From assembly GCF_010365285.1 (NCBI RefSeq), contig NZ_CP048286.1:6932001-6996000 (forward strand): a stretch of 64,000 nt of DNA, given 5' to 3'. Positions within the stretch are counted from its first letter, which is position 1; each line of letters starts with the position of its first letter. The stretch comes from Paenibacillus rhizovicinus. GTDB taxonomy: Bacteria; Bacillota; Bacilli; Paenibacillales; Paenibacillaceae. The notes beneath the pieces are model-generated. The model did no database searches and had not been told where the DNA came from. It saw nothing but the letters and a program-made list of their open reading frames with translations. Shown piece after piece: positions 44,263 through 52,795 of this stretch. Position numbers and translations under genes: made by a program.

Positions 44263-45149
44263 TAATGCTTCTCGAGCCCGACGGAGATGAGATGAAAGCC
44301 AAGAATGAACGCGACATAGGCGGCCAGCGGGATGAAGAGCATCCACTGATAGTAGAACAAGTTATCTCGAGCCTGGCCGATCAGTCCGCTCCATTCGTTC
44401 GTGCGGCTGACATATTCGACGGGATCGAAGTACTGCGTCGTACCGCCGACGAAAATATTGAAAATCGCCAATTGGCCGAATAAGCCTAGCGCAAGCACGA
44501 CTTCCTGCACGAACAAGATCACGAAGCTTTCCTTCATATGCGGGAATACATGGGTGCGAACGATCGTCCACGGGCCGGCTCCGATCGATTTGGCCGACAA
44601 TACGAATTGCTTCTCCCGGACGGCCATCGTTTTCTCTTTCATCGTGGCGGCTACGGACGGAATGCCGACGATCGTCAGCACGGCCGCGAGGATGACCGAC
44701 ATCGAGAAGGGCGATACCGACGGATTCATCGTAATGCCGATCATGATCATCCACACGATGATGAAGATCGGCAAGCCGTTCAGCACGTTCCAAATCGGCA
44801 GGCGATCGGCACGGGACGAGGTGCCGCTGCCGAAAAAGCCGCGCAGCATCCCCCATAGCCCGCCAATGGCGACGCGGCCGAAAGCGACCGCGATCGCTCC
44901 GAATATCGTATAAGGCGCCCCGGCCAGCATCTTCGCCAGCAGATCATAGCCGTATTTATCCGTCCCGAGCGGATAATCGGCAGACGGCGGAAGCGGAGGG
45001 ACGGTCAGTGAACCAGTGCCGTTCGCGTCGACCTCGTAGCTGACTTTCACCTGGTCGCTCAGGTCATGCGGAGCGAAATACGTACCGAATAGGGAAGCGC
45101 CTATCATGACCAAGGTGATGAGCAGCCCTGCAAGCAGTGTTTTATTCAT
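44229..45149 (-). CDS. Oligopeptide-type ABC transporter permease (OppC/DppC-like)
   Basis: The 306-residue membrane protein has an N-terminal TM, an extracytoplasmic loop containing YPLGTDKYGYDLLAKMLAGA (the DppC/OppC hallmark), and then about five TM segments with the coupling region SAKSIGAGPWTIVRTHVFPH. The start at 45149 is preferred because its ATG overlaps the stop codon of the partner permease. No ATPase or binding-protein gene is adjacent. Its 3' end has been tandemly duplicated downstream (43901-44262). Confidence 0.86.
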   Translation of the reverse strand: MNKTLLAGLLITLVMIGASLFGTYFAPHDLSDQVKVSYEVDANGTGSLTVPPLPPSADYPLGTDKYGYDLLAKMLAGAPYTIFGAIAVAFGRVAIGGLWGMLRGFFGSGTSSRADRLPIWNVLNGLPIFIIVWMIMIGITMNPSVSPFSMSVILAAVLTIVGIPSVAATMKEKTMAVREKQFVLSAKSIGAGPWTIVRTHVFPHMKESFVILFVQEVVLALGLFGQLAIFNIFVGGTTQYFDPVEYVSRTNEWSGLIGQARDNLFYYQWMLFIPLAAYVAFILGFHLISVGLEKHYRKTFAKVSRI

Positions 45150-46033
45150 CGGACGACCGCCTTCTCCCAACCGAATACGACAAGCCGCAATGCGGCGTAA
45201 ACGATGGCGTAAATGACAAACAGCGTTAATATCCCATTGACGACGAGGCTGTATTGGTAACCTTCGTTTGCGAACGCGTTGGAGAAGACGAGCATGGATA
45301 CGCCGTTTAAGTTGTATAGATATTCGAAGATAAATAAATTACCGAACAGAATGCCCATAAACTTATGCAAATCCGCTTTGACGAAGGGCAGTACATTAGG
45401 CAGCGCGTGGAAGAACACGATGTACGTTTTCCCCAGTCCCCGTGCTTTGGCAAAGCTGATATAATCCTCCGTCAATGCGTGATTCATGTGCAAAGCGACA
45501 TTTCGGATCATATAGTTGGCTGGAATAAGGATCGTCGACAGCAGGGGCAGAGCAATCGCGGGATCGTCCGCCGATGAACTGGCGACTTGGAAGACGACGA
45601 GTCCGGTTTCGGATGCGATGAACACGATCAAGAACTGCAGTAGGATGACGATGACGAAGTCGGGCAGTACGCTCGTTAATTCCACGAAACGTTTCAGCCA
45701 TGCGGTGCGCGAAACCGCAAAATAGACGCCGAGCAGAATGCCGACGGTCATGCCGATCAAGGCGCCGATGACCATATAACCGAACGTGATGCCGAAGCTG
45801 CGGCCAATTTGCGCCCAGAACGACAGCTCGGTTTTGCCTGCCAGATACCGGAAGGCATGTCCGTTCCAGATGCCCCCGAAATAATCGCGCATGCTCGTCC
45901 ATCCGTTCATCCAGTCCCAGTGCAGCCCTCCTCCGAAACGATCGGCTTGAAGAACTGCGGGGAACATGGCAAACAACAGCACGAATAACAGGATGCCGGG
46001 AACGAGCAGCGTAAGTTGTAATGTTTTAGTCAT
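45146..46033 (-). CDS. Oligopeptide-type ABC transporter permease (OppB/DppB-like)
   Basis: The 295-residue membrane protein has an N-terminal TM, a roughly 60-residue extracytoplasmic segment, then five TM segments with a coupling loop ISFAKARGLGKTYIVFFHALPNV near residue 200, typical of OppB-like permeases. GGAAAGGAAT precedes the ATG. It overlaps its partner gene by four bases, so together they form a heterodimeric channel. The absence of ATPase and binding-protein genes is notable; they may share an ATPase encoded elsewhere. Confidence 0.84.
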   Translation of the reverse strand: MTKTLQLTLLVPGILLFVLLFAMFPAVLQADRFGGGLHWDWMNGWTSMRDYFGGIWNGHAFRYLAGKTELSFWAQIGRSFGITFGYMVIGALIGMTVGILLGVYFAVSRTAWLKRFVELTSVLPDFVIVILLQFLIVFIASETGLVVFQVASSSADDPAIALPLLSTILIPANYMIRNVALHMNHALTEDYISFAKARGLGKTYIVFFHALPNVLPFVKADLHKFMGILFGNLFIFEYLYNLNGVSMLVFSNAFANEGYQYSLVVNGILTLFVIYAIVYAALRLVVFGWEKAVVR

Positions 46034-46161
46034 GCTGGAGATTCCTTTCCGATCGGAAGCGTGGGATTATTTTATCTAGTATAGAGAGGGTGGGGCGATA
46101 AAAACAAGACTTGACGGACGAGGCAGATATTGGGGCGGGCGAATGAGTCGCAAAATAAACG

Positions 46162-46198
46162 ACAAACAGGCAGAAGCTCGCGCTTCTGCCTGTTTGTT
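46162..46198. terminator. 16-bp perfect stem, terminator of the GH16 gene
   Basis: ACAAACAGGCAGAAGC (46162-46177) pairs with 46182-46197 around a four-base loop. In the minus direction the stem ends in TTTGT, just past the stop codon of the GH16 gene. Confidence 0.85.
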
Positions 46199-46205
46199 AA
46201 TGGGG

Positions 46206-47522
46206 TTAATTTTTCTGGTAGACCCGGAAATAATCGAGGCTGAATTTCGCCGGGAACGTGGCGGCATTCGGATTATTGTTCGTGTTGCCGCCGATCGCCA
46301 GATTAATGAGCACCTGCGGCGCAGGGCCGTACCACGTGAAGTTCGTCCCTTTGACCATCGTGCCGTCGACCCATTTCTGGATCTCGCCTTCTTTCCAGAC
46401 GAGCGTATACGTATGGAAGTCGGATGAGAAGTTCGTACCGGGATGCCATACCCATTGGTTGGTCATGATGTTGTAGTAGTTATCGCCAACGCCGGAACCA
46501 TGATCGTAACCCGTCCAATCGTATTCGTTCTGCGTCGGCGTATTGAAGAATTCGAAGATATCGATTTCGGATGCGGTCGAGCCCGTTCCGCCCGGCGAAT
46601 ACATCCAGAAGGCCGGCCACGTGCCGGAGCCGTTAGGGATTTTGGCGCGCAGCTGGAAAATCAGCGTTTTGCCGTTCGATGGGTAGAAGGTTTCTTTGGT
46701 CGTGATTTGTCCGCTGCTGATGCCGCCGTTCGAAATGCCGCCCAAATTGGCAACGGCTGTGAGATCCAGCGTGTTGGCGGTCAGTACGTGATTGGTCGCA
46801 TTGATCGGCTGATAGCGCTGCCATTCATTGTTGATGACCGTCGTTCCTGCGATGCCATAAGCGTTAAATGAATTCGAGAGGGCGGTGAGGCTGTTTACGT
46901 TTCTGGAGGTGCCGAACGAGTAGTCTTTATAGAGCGTGTATCCGGACAGGCTCGGCCCTTCAGACGTAACCGGCGTCGTGCCGTCGGAAACGATCAGCTG
47001 CGGAGCGTTCGTTCCTTCTTTGGACGAGAAGGCGACCTCGCTGCCTGCGGTCGAACTGATGATGAGCGAATAGGTGCCGTTCGTCGAAACGAGCGAATTC
47101 ACATGGAACGAATACGTATTGCCTGCGACGAATGCGATATTCTTGGAGTCCAGCAGCGAGCCGAGAGCAGGCTGGTTGTTCCAAGCGAGGTTGGATTCCG
47201 TCCACGTATTATTGCCGGTTCCCGCATAAGCGCCAACCGTTGCCGTTCCGCCGGTTACGCAGGTGACTTTCAGAATGGCGTCTTGAATCGTTCCCGCTCC
47301 GCTGGCCGTGAATTTCAAGTAGGCTTTCTTGCCCTGCGCGCTGTTGATGGTCAAGCTAGTCGTGGAGCTGCCCATGAACGTCGTTCCCCACATCCATGCG
47401 TCGTCGGAAGGCGCGAAGGATAAGGATTTGGCGTTGGCATCGTTGCCCCAGGTGATGAAGAGTACGGAAGCCATTACGGCGGCCAAGAGGAGCTGAAGCG
47501 CAGGTTTCGCTTTTTTTGTCAT
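46206..47522 (-). CDS. Secreted GH16 endo-beta-glucanase with N-terminal DNRLRE/CBM-like module
   Basis: The 438-residue protein has a signal peptide (LLLAAVMASVLFITWGNDANA), then a beta-sandwich of about 160 residues of the DNRLRE/CBM96 type (DAWMWGTTFMGSSTTSLTI, AYLKFTASG, WTESNLAWNNQP), then a GH16 catalytic domain. The catalytic motif ExDxxE appears as SEIDIFEFF near residue 322; GSGTWPAFWM precedes it and a WVDGTMV strand follows. The family acts on laminarin, lichenan, agar or related glucans and galactans. The start at 47522 has AGGAGG upstream; the frame continues to 47618 without a better site. No cysteine-sorting or SLH motif is present, so it is released. Confidence 0.9.
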   Translation of the reverse strand: MTKKAKPALQLLLAAVMASVLFITWGNDANAKSLSFAPSDDAWMWGTTFMGSSTTSLTINSAQGKKAYLKFTASGAGTIQDAILKVTCVTGGTATVGAYAGTGNNTWTESNLAWNNQPALGSLLDSKNIAFVAGNTYSFHVNSLVSTNGTYSLIISSTAGSEVAFSSKEGTNAPQLIVSDGTTPVTSEGPSLSGYTLYKDYSFGTSRNVNSLTALSNSFNAYGIAGTTVINNEWQRYQPINATNHVLTANTLDLTAVANLGGISNGGISSGQITTKETFYPSNGKTLIFQLRAKIPNGSGTWPAFWMYSPGGTGSTASEIDIFEFFNTPTQNEYDWTGYDHGSGVGDNYYNIMTNQWVWHPGTNFSSDFHTYTLVWKEGEIQKWVDGTMVKGTNFTWYGPAPQVLINLAIGGNTNNNPNAATFPAKFSLDYFRVYQKN

Positions 47523-47734
47523 TTGGATTCCTCCTATATGCGATTTTAGTTGACGAACCGTTCTGCGTGCGCGGCCTCCTTTCCTTAATGGAGTGTGGTG
47601 CAGATCCTCTGCCTGCACAGGAAGATATTGGATTTGCAGATCTATTATACAGGGATGTCCGGCCAGCGACTATGACGTAATGTGACCGAAATGATGTTTT
47701 TGATACATAATGGATCGATAAATGGGGGGTAACA

Positions 47735-47990
47735 CTATTGGTCGACATCCAGCTTCACCGTTTTGGACATATCATAGAAGAACACGTGGTTTCCGATGAT
47801 GTTGATGTACATGGACTTGGCGTACTTCTGCGAAGTGGCTTCCTCGCGATGCGTGCAATCGGTTATCATTTTGTATAAATGCCGATTATAGTTAAAATAA
47901 AGCCGATCCCCGACCATGTTCAGTTCGTTGATCATAGTCCCGGTCAGCAGTTTCGTCTTCGACTTGCCATCGGTGCTCAGTTTGAAGTAT
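47735..47990 (-). pseudogene. Truncated DUF5050-type protein, C-terminal fragment
   Basis: The frame from about 47989 down to 47735 reads FKLSTDGKSKTKLLTG and continues through MINELNMVGDRLYFNYN, repeating the beta-propeller-like pattern (short strand, then LSTDGK or MITDCT turn) of DUF5050 proteins. It lacks a start codon and signal peptide at the 5' end; upstream in frame there is a stop immediately before the fragment. It abuts a truncated acetyltransferase read on the opposite strand, so both were probably cut by one deletion. Confidence 0.6.
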
Positions 47991-48210
47991 GTTCATCTTT
48001 ATTTTGACCTCTGACAAACGAGGGATTGGATTAGGCATGGAACTCCACCGATACGCGATTCAATTTTTTGCAAACAACGGCGTAAACGAATATCATCTTC
48101 GTGTTTCTCCTACTAATCATCATGCGTTATACTTTTACAGTAACAACGGCATGGAGGAAATCGGATGCGAGCAAGACGGCAAAGTGATCCGAATGAAAGC
48201 GACGATTTGA
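47989..48210 (+). pseudogene. Truncated GNAT acetyltransferase, C-terminal fragment
   Basis: The 73 codons contain the acetyl-CoA binding motif as KRGIGLGMELHRYAIQFF (R/Q-x-x-G-x-G/A pattern) and the following beta-strand and helix (LRVSPTNHHALYFYSNNGM), but the N-terminal half of the GNAT fold is missing. An ATG occurs at 47989 without a good ribosome binding site. The fragment therefore looks like a decayed gene rather than a small functional protein. Confidence 0.65.
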
Positions 48211-48216
48211 TAATTA

Positions 48217-48242
48217 GTTTACGTAATTATAGTTATGTTAAC
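48217..48242. promoter_or_regulatory. 26-bp palindromic operator candidate, site 3
   Basis: GTTTACGTAA, spacer TTATAG, then TTATGTTAAC show the same 10-6-10 design as the two sites at 34.4 kb. A 20-base core (48223 onward, strand reversed) is shared exactly with site 1. It lies 36 bases before the LysR-type gene. Confidence 0.62.
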
Positions 48243-48277
48243 CAAATGGGTTTTCGCTTAGGAAAGGACCGGTCAAG

Positions 48278-49186
48278 ATGGAATTCAGACAATTGGAATA
48301 TTTTATCGCGACATGCGAAGAATTGCATTTTACGAAAGCCTCCGTCAAGCTCGGGATCACGCAGCCTACTTTAAGCCATCAGATCAAGGCGCTCGAAGAC
48401 GAGGTTGGCGTTCCGTTATTCGACCGGATCGGGAAAAAGATCGCGATTACCGAGGCCGGGATGATTTTGTATAAACAAACGAAATTGGCGGTCGGCAATT
48501 TATCGAGCGCCATTGAGCAGATCCAAGAACTTCAGCAAATCGAGCGAGGCACCTTAGCGATCGGCGCCCTTCCGGGCGAGCTTAACCAGCTTGTCACCTC
48601 GCTGCTGCTCGATTTTCACCGCGAATATCCCAAAGTCCGGATTAAAATCTTCGGCGTCGAAAATATCGAAACCCGCATTTTGCAAAACGAACTGGATCTC
48701 GCCTTAACGATCCTGCCGATCGAGGATGCAAGGATTCATGCGATTCCCCTTTACAGCGAAGACTTTTATTTTGTCGCAACGGCCAAACATCCTTATGCGG
48801 ACCGTACTGCGATCCAGTTCGATGAAATTCTGAACGTACCGATCGTGATGTTCCCGGAAACCCATCAATGCCGGCAAATGGTCGACATGACATGTTCCCT
48901 GGCCGGTTTTAACCTGAATCCCATGATCGAAACGACAACGATCGAATCGTTATTCGGACTCGTTCGTTCGGGAGCGGGCGGCACGGTGTTATCGAAGACG
49001 TTGATCGAAATGTATGACTACGACGAGTTGGTCCGCATTCCGATTCAAAATCCCGCGCTGCGCAGGGAAGTGGGCATCGTGTATCACCGCGATAAATATC
49101 TAGGCAAAGCTTCGCGAGGATTCATCGCGTTATTGACGGAGCATGTCAAATTGCTCAAACAAGACCACTTGCTGCGTAACTTATAG
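48278..49186 (+). CDS. LysR family transcriptional regulator
   Basis: The 302-residue protein has an N-terminal winged HTH (MEFRQLEYFIATCEELHFT, then ASVKLGITQPTLSHQIKALE) and a LysR effector domain with the EL/ALTIL and ETHQCRQM segments, resembling CynR/CcpC-type members. An AAAGGA site precedes ATG 48278. LysR genes are often divergent from their targets; here the flanking genes are remnants, so the original target may have been lost in the adjacent deletion. The 26-bp dyad upstream is a candidate autoregulatory site. Confidence 0.9.
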   Translation: MEFRQLEYFIATCEELHFTKASVKLGITQPTLSHQIKALEDEVGVPLFDRIGKKIAITEAGMILYKQTKLAVGNLSSAIEQIQELQQIERGTLAIGALPGELNQLVTSLLLDFHREYPKVRIKIFGVENIETRILQNELDLALTILPIEDARIHAIPLYSEDFYFVATAKHPYADRTAIQFDEILNVPIVMFPETHQCRQMVDMTCSLAGFNLNPMIETTTIESLFGLVRSGAGGTVLSKTLIEMYDYDELVRIPIQNPALRREVGIVYHRDKYLGKASRGFIALLTEHVKLLKQDHLLRNL

Positions 49187-49262
49187 TCGAACCTGGATAC
49201 CTGGGTAACAAATCCCCTTCACCTGCAATATGATGTGTCTAGAGACCTAGAGAGGTGAGCTA

Positions 49263-49706
49263 ATGGGAGTTGTTAAAGCCAGGAGTCAAGATATTAGCAT
49301 GTTGGCAAGGCTGCTGCGAGCCGAAGCCGAGACCGAGGGCGAGAAGGGCATGTTCCTTGTCGGCAATGTCGGCATTAACCGCATAAGAGCGAATTGCTCC
49401 GATTTCAAAGACATCCGGACCATTCCCCAAATGATCAACCAGCCTCATGCATTCGAAGCATTGCAGCATGGCCTGTATTACCAAAGCGCAAGAGATAGAG
49501 AACGCCGATTGGCGCAACGGGCCGTGAACGGGGAGCGGGATTGGCCAGCCAAATACTCGCTCTGGTATTTCCGTCCGGGTTCGTTCGATAATCCCGGACC
49601 CTGTCCGCCGACCTGGTACGATCAGCCGTTCGCGGGAAGATGGAAGAAGCACTGTTTCTACGAACCGACAGGGCAAGAATGCGAAAACGTATATAACACC
49701 TTTTAA
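49263..49706 (+). CDS. CwlJ/SleB-type spore cortex-lytic cell wall hydrolase
   Basis: The 147-residue protein has the SleB/CwlJ catalytic fold: LARLLRAEAETEGEKGMFLVG near residue 14 carries the catalytic glutamate region, followed by NRIRANCSDF and a C-terminal WYFRPG and WKKHCFYEP. No signal peptide is present, as in CwlJ, which is made in the mother cell and deposited on the spore coat. It is involved in cortex hydrolysis during germination. An AGAGGTGAG site precedes ATG 49263. A terminator follows at 49740. Confidence 0.85.
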   Translation: MGVVKARSQDISMLARLLRAEAETEGEKGMFLVGNVGINRIRANCSDFKDIRTIPQMINQPHAFEALQHGLYYQSARDRERRLAQRAVNGERDWPAKYSLWYFRPGSFDNPGPCPPTWYDQPFAGRWKKHCFYEPTGQECENVYNTF

Positions 49707-49738
49707 ATCAAATCCAATTAGGGCTCTTCACTTCATTA

Positions 49739-49765
49739 AAAGCCGCGTAAATCGCGGTTTTTTTT
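49739..49765 (+). terminator. Terminator after the cortex hydrolase gene
   Basis: CCGCG and CGCGG, extended by A-T pairs, flank a five-base loop and a run of eight T residues follows. Confidence 0.85.
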
Positions 49766-49948
49766 GTGCAATTTAATCATTCTTGCCTCGCTGCGGCGAC
49801 CAGACGGATACGGAGACAAGCGGTAAATCTTGTGCTATAATAAGTGCGCAAAATCAGAGTTTTGCGCACTTTCATTTGTAAGCTGCTTTTGAGGGATAAG
49901 CTTGGTCAATGTTTCGCTTAAAATACCTAATAATGAGGTGTATTCGAG

Positions 49949-50872
49949 GTGCCGAGTCAGCATGAGCTGGAAGAATGGTACGGGGAACAGACGCATGCCT
50001 TTCGAATCTGGATGAAACAAGCCGGCTATACGGAAACGACGCAAAAAGAATACATGCGCGAGGTTTACGCCTATTTGCACTCCTTGGATGAGCTTGCCGT
50101 CGAGAAAGCGGGAAAGATGCAGGTGATCGCCTTTCTCGTTTCCAAACAGCAGTCAACGGGAGACCGCACGAGGAACCGAACGCTGTCTGCCATTCGCACC
50201 TTCTATGCGTCGCTGATCGATTTCGAGATGGCCTCGCGCAATCCGGCGTTGGAAGTGAAGAAATCGAAGACGGAGAAGAACAAGAAACCGGTCTATCTCG
50301 AAGAAGAAGAGCTCGCGGATAGTCTGGCTTACATAGAAGGGCGTTACCGGAACCGCAATATTGCGATTTTCTTGCTGATGAGTTATTGCGGGCTGCGCGT
50401 CGGCGAAGTGCATCGATTGAATCGCAGCGACTTCAAGAAGGCGAAGGGAACGATCGAGGTGTTCGGCAAAGGGAGAAAATGGAACGAGATCCCCGTGCCC
50501 GAAACGCTGTCCGCCATGCTGTCCGAGGTCGAGCAGGAGCGCATAGAGCCCTATCGGGAGAAGGAAGACGCCTTCTTCGTCTCCCAGAAAGGCAAACGAC
50601 TGTCCATCCGGCAAATTCAGAAGATCGCCGGGCAGACGTTCATGGCCTTCAAGCAGCAAAATCCAAGCTTAGCGGACATGAAGCTCTCCTGCCACAAGCT
50701 CAGGCATACGTTTGCCACGATGCTGCTCAAGAACGGAGTCGATATCCGGGTCGTCAAGGAGCTGATGGGCCATGCATCGATCGAGACGACGATGATTTAT
50801 ACGCATGTCAACGACCAGCAGAAGAAGCAGGCGATGTCGACGATCAACATTCCGATGCACGCCATTGGCTGA
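49949..50872 (+). CDS. Tyrosine recombinase (XerC/D-like integrase)
   Basis: The 307-residue protein has an N-terminal SAM-like core-binding domain and a catalytic domain with all expected residues: arginine in CGLRVGEVHRL near 150, lysine in GKGRKWNEIPV, H-x-x-R in HKLRHTFAT near 249, and the final H/Y in LMGHASIETTMIYTH with the tyrosine near residue 284. The start is GTG 49949 after GAGG. It probably is a chromosomal or element-associated recombinase; no excisionase, att repeat or other phage gene was seen nearby, so its target is unknown. Confidence 0.88.
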   Translation: MPSQHELEEWYGEQTHAFRIWMKQAGYTETTQKEYMREVYAYLHSLDELAVEKAGKMQVIAFLVSKQQSTGDRTRNRTLSAIRTFYASLIDFEMASRNPALEVKKSKTEKNKKPVYLEEEELADSLAYIEGRYRNRNIAIFLLMSYCGLRVGEVHRLNRSDFKKAKGTIEVFGKGRKWNEIPVPETLSAMLSEVEQERIEPYREKEDAFFVSQKGKRLSIRQIQKIAGQTFMAFKQQNPSLADMKLSCHKLRHTFATMLLKNGVDIRVVKELMGHASIETTMIYTHVNDQQKKQAMSTINIPMHAIG

Positions 50873-51032
50873 TGCTTGTTTTTACTCTTGCCTGCCCTCC
50901 GATTAATCTCCATGTCTTTGTGTGAACGAACAAGCGTTAATCGCTTCGTGTTCATAGAATATATTAGTCGGACAAGGTGAAATCGCCGTCTTATTCATAC
51001 ATGCATAAGCGGCGATAGAGGAGAGGATATAA

Positions 51033-52541
51033 TTGGCATGCAATGCACAAGCGACCGGAGCTTGCTCGGCGGCGGAAGGTACGAACACCGTTGCCAGCGG
51101 GACTTCATCTCACGCGGAAGGACTACAAACGATAGCAAGCTCCACTGCCGCGCACGCGGAAGGGTATATCACGCAAGCGACAGGTGCTGCTTCCCATGCG
51201 GAAGGCGGCGGCTCCGTTGCCAGCGGGCTATATTCACATGCAGAGGGTGAGGTAACGAGCGCTCAAGGCGAGAATTCCCATGCGGAAGGGTTTGACACGC
51301 TTGCGTTCGGCGAAGCAGCGCATTCGGAGGGGTATATTACGCAAGCGACCGGACCCGCTTCCCATGCGGAGGGAGGCGGATCCATCGCAAGCGGCCTCTA
51401 TTCCCATGCGGAAGGGCGGGAAACGAGAGCGGCCGGCGATCAGTCCCATGCGGAAGGGCTGATCACGCTGGCCCAAGGACTTAACGCCCATGCAGAAGGG
51501 GAATTGACGCAGGCCGCCGGACTGGATTCCCACGCAGAAGGAATGGGCACGACCGCTTCCGGTCAAAGCTCCCATGCGGAAGGCGAGAATAACACGGCCA
51601 GCGGCAGAGCCTCGCACGCGGAAGGCAACCTGAACGTGGCCAGCGGCTTGTTCGCCCATGCAGAAGGACAGCGGACGAGCGCAATCGGCGATCTCTCCCA
51701 TGCGGAGGGCAATCAAACGACGGCAGGCGGCCAAATCTCGCATGCCGAAGGCGCATTAACGATGGCCAGCGGCTTCGCTTCCCATACGGAAGGCGTAAGC
51801 ACGATCGCGGATACTTTCGTTTCCCATGCTGAAGGAACGGGAACGTCGACGAACGGATTCGACGGCGTGCACATCATGGGCAGATACGGAGCCGCTGACG
51901 AGCTGAGTTACTCTTGGTACCTAGCCAATGGCTCCAGTGGCAGCGCTCCGGGATTAGCCGCCAAAATATTAAGCAACGGCGACGTGAAAATCGATGGAAC
52001 GGTCAGCAGCCCTGCTGCCGATTATGCGGAAATGTTTGAAACTGTGGATGGCAACCCGATCGAACCGGGCTACTTCGTCGCTTTGGAAGGGGATAAGGTG
52101 CGAATCGCGCGCGCCGAAGACCGCTTCATCGCAGGCATTACAAGCGCGAAACCGGCTTTTCTATCGAATAGCGGGGAACTGGGCTGGGACATGAAATATT
52201 TGACCGACGAGTGGGGCAGAACGGTATATGCCGACGCGGCGGTGCCGGCGCTCTTCGATGCGGATGGAACGATGATCCTGCCTGCGCGCACGGAACGGCA
52301 GCCGGCGTTGAACCCGGCTTGGGACCCGGCGCGAAGCTACGTTCCGCGGAATCGGAGACCGGAATGGGTCGCCGTGGGAATGCTGGGCAAACTGCTCCTT
52401 CGTGACGATGGCAGTTGTCAAGCGGGCGGATTATGCGCGGTCACCGAGGCCGGAACGGCTGAAGCATCCGAAGCCGGTTATTACGTGCTCAAGCGGACCG
52501 GCGCCAATCAAATCTTAGTTCTTCTGGGCAAAACCTATTAA
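51033..52541 (+). CDS. YadA-head repeat fibre protein with peptidase G2 autoproteolytic domain
   Basis: The 502-residue protein starts at TTG 51033 behind GAGGAGAGG. Residues 1 to about 268 form nineteen units of 14 residues, each ending in SHAEG or a close variant, which is the left-handed parallel beta-roll repeat of YadA-type heads. The C-terminal part matches the peptidase G2 domain known from phage phi29 gp12 and related fibres (ADYAEMFETVDGNPIEPGYF, MKYLTDEWGRTVY, WVAVGMLGKLL), which helps trimerisation and then cleaves itself off. There is no signal peptide, TM or outer membrane anchor. A spore-surface or tail-fibre role is likely. Confidence 0.88.
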   Translation: MACNAQATGACSAAEGTNTVASGTSSHAEGLQTIASSTAAHAEGYITQATGAASHAEGGGSVASGLYSHAEGEVTSAQGENSHAEGFDTLAFGEAAHSEGYITQATGPASHAEGGGSIASGLYSHAEGRETRAAGDQSHAEGLITLAQGLNAHAEGELTQAAGLDSHAEGMGTTASGQSSHAEGENNTASGRASHAEGNLNVASGLFAHAEGQRTSAIGDLSHAEGNQTTAGGQISHAEGALTMASGFASHTEGVSTIADTFVSHAEGTGTSTNGFDGVHIMGRYGAADELSYSWYLANGSSGSAPGLAAKILSNGDVKIDGTVSSPAADYAEMFETVDGNPIEPGYFVALEGDKVRIARAEDRFIAGITSAKPAFLSNSGELGWDMKYLTDEWGRTVYADAAVPALFDADGTMILPARTERQPALNPAWDPARSYVPRNRRPEWVAVGMLGKLLLRDDGSCQAGGLCAVTEAGTAEASEAGYYVLKRTGANQILVLLGKTY

Positions 52542-52623
52542 GCGCCTGCTAAGATCAACGTTTAATTTGTTTGGACGGAATTTAACTAGGTTAACTAATT
52601 TAATGAAATGAACGAGAAATGTA

Positions 52624-52676
52624 GGATATAAGCACATGTCGGACACTAACGACAGCGGCTTATGTCCTTTTTTGCT
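52624..52676 (+). terminator. Terminator after the fibre protein gene
   Basis: GGATATAAGC pairs with GCTTATGTCC, with an inner TGTCG/CGACA stem, and six T residues follow. Confidence 0.88.
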
Positions 52677-52718
52677 TCGTCGATCGTTAAGCTCGGCGGA
52701 TAGAACGGCAATTCGCTA

Positions 52719-52758
52719 TTGACGCGAGCCAAAAATTGTTATAACCTCTTAGAGGTTA
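52719..52758 (+). promoter_or_regulatory. MarR-type promoter and operator
   Basis: TTGACG (52719-52724) and TATAAC (52740-52745), 15 bases apart, form a candidate sigma-A promoter. A palindrome, TAACCTCT-T-AGAGGTTA (52742-52758), overlaps the -10 box. Such a dyad at the start of a MarR-efflux operon is the expected autorepressor site. Confidence 0.6.
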
Positions 52759-52795
52759 AATAGCTTACTGACTAAGTTATTTAATCAAGAAGGTA

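Noticed and set aside
43823..44317. Minus-strand frame with repeated CEFFTVCNM-type peptides
   Set aside because: The peptide repeats mirror the 121-bp DNA repeat and run out of frame through the real permease gene end, so coding is unlikely.
50890..51032. Sporulation sigma factor promoter before the fibre gene
   Set aside because: A CATACATG sequence near 50997 resembles a -10 box of sigma-E/K promoters, but no matching -35 element lies at the right spacing.
51033..51860. Regular DNA repeats of about 42 bp resembling a CRISPR array
   Set aside because: The periodicity is the 14-codon YadA-head unit in one open reading frame, without unique spacers.
49949..52541. Integrated prophage between the recombinase and fibre genes
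   Set aside because: Only an integrase and a fibre gene are present; no terminase, portal, capsid, lysis or repressor genes, and no flanking att repeats were found.
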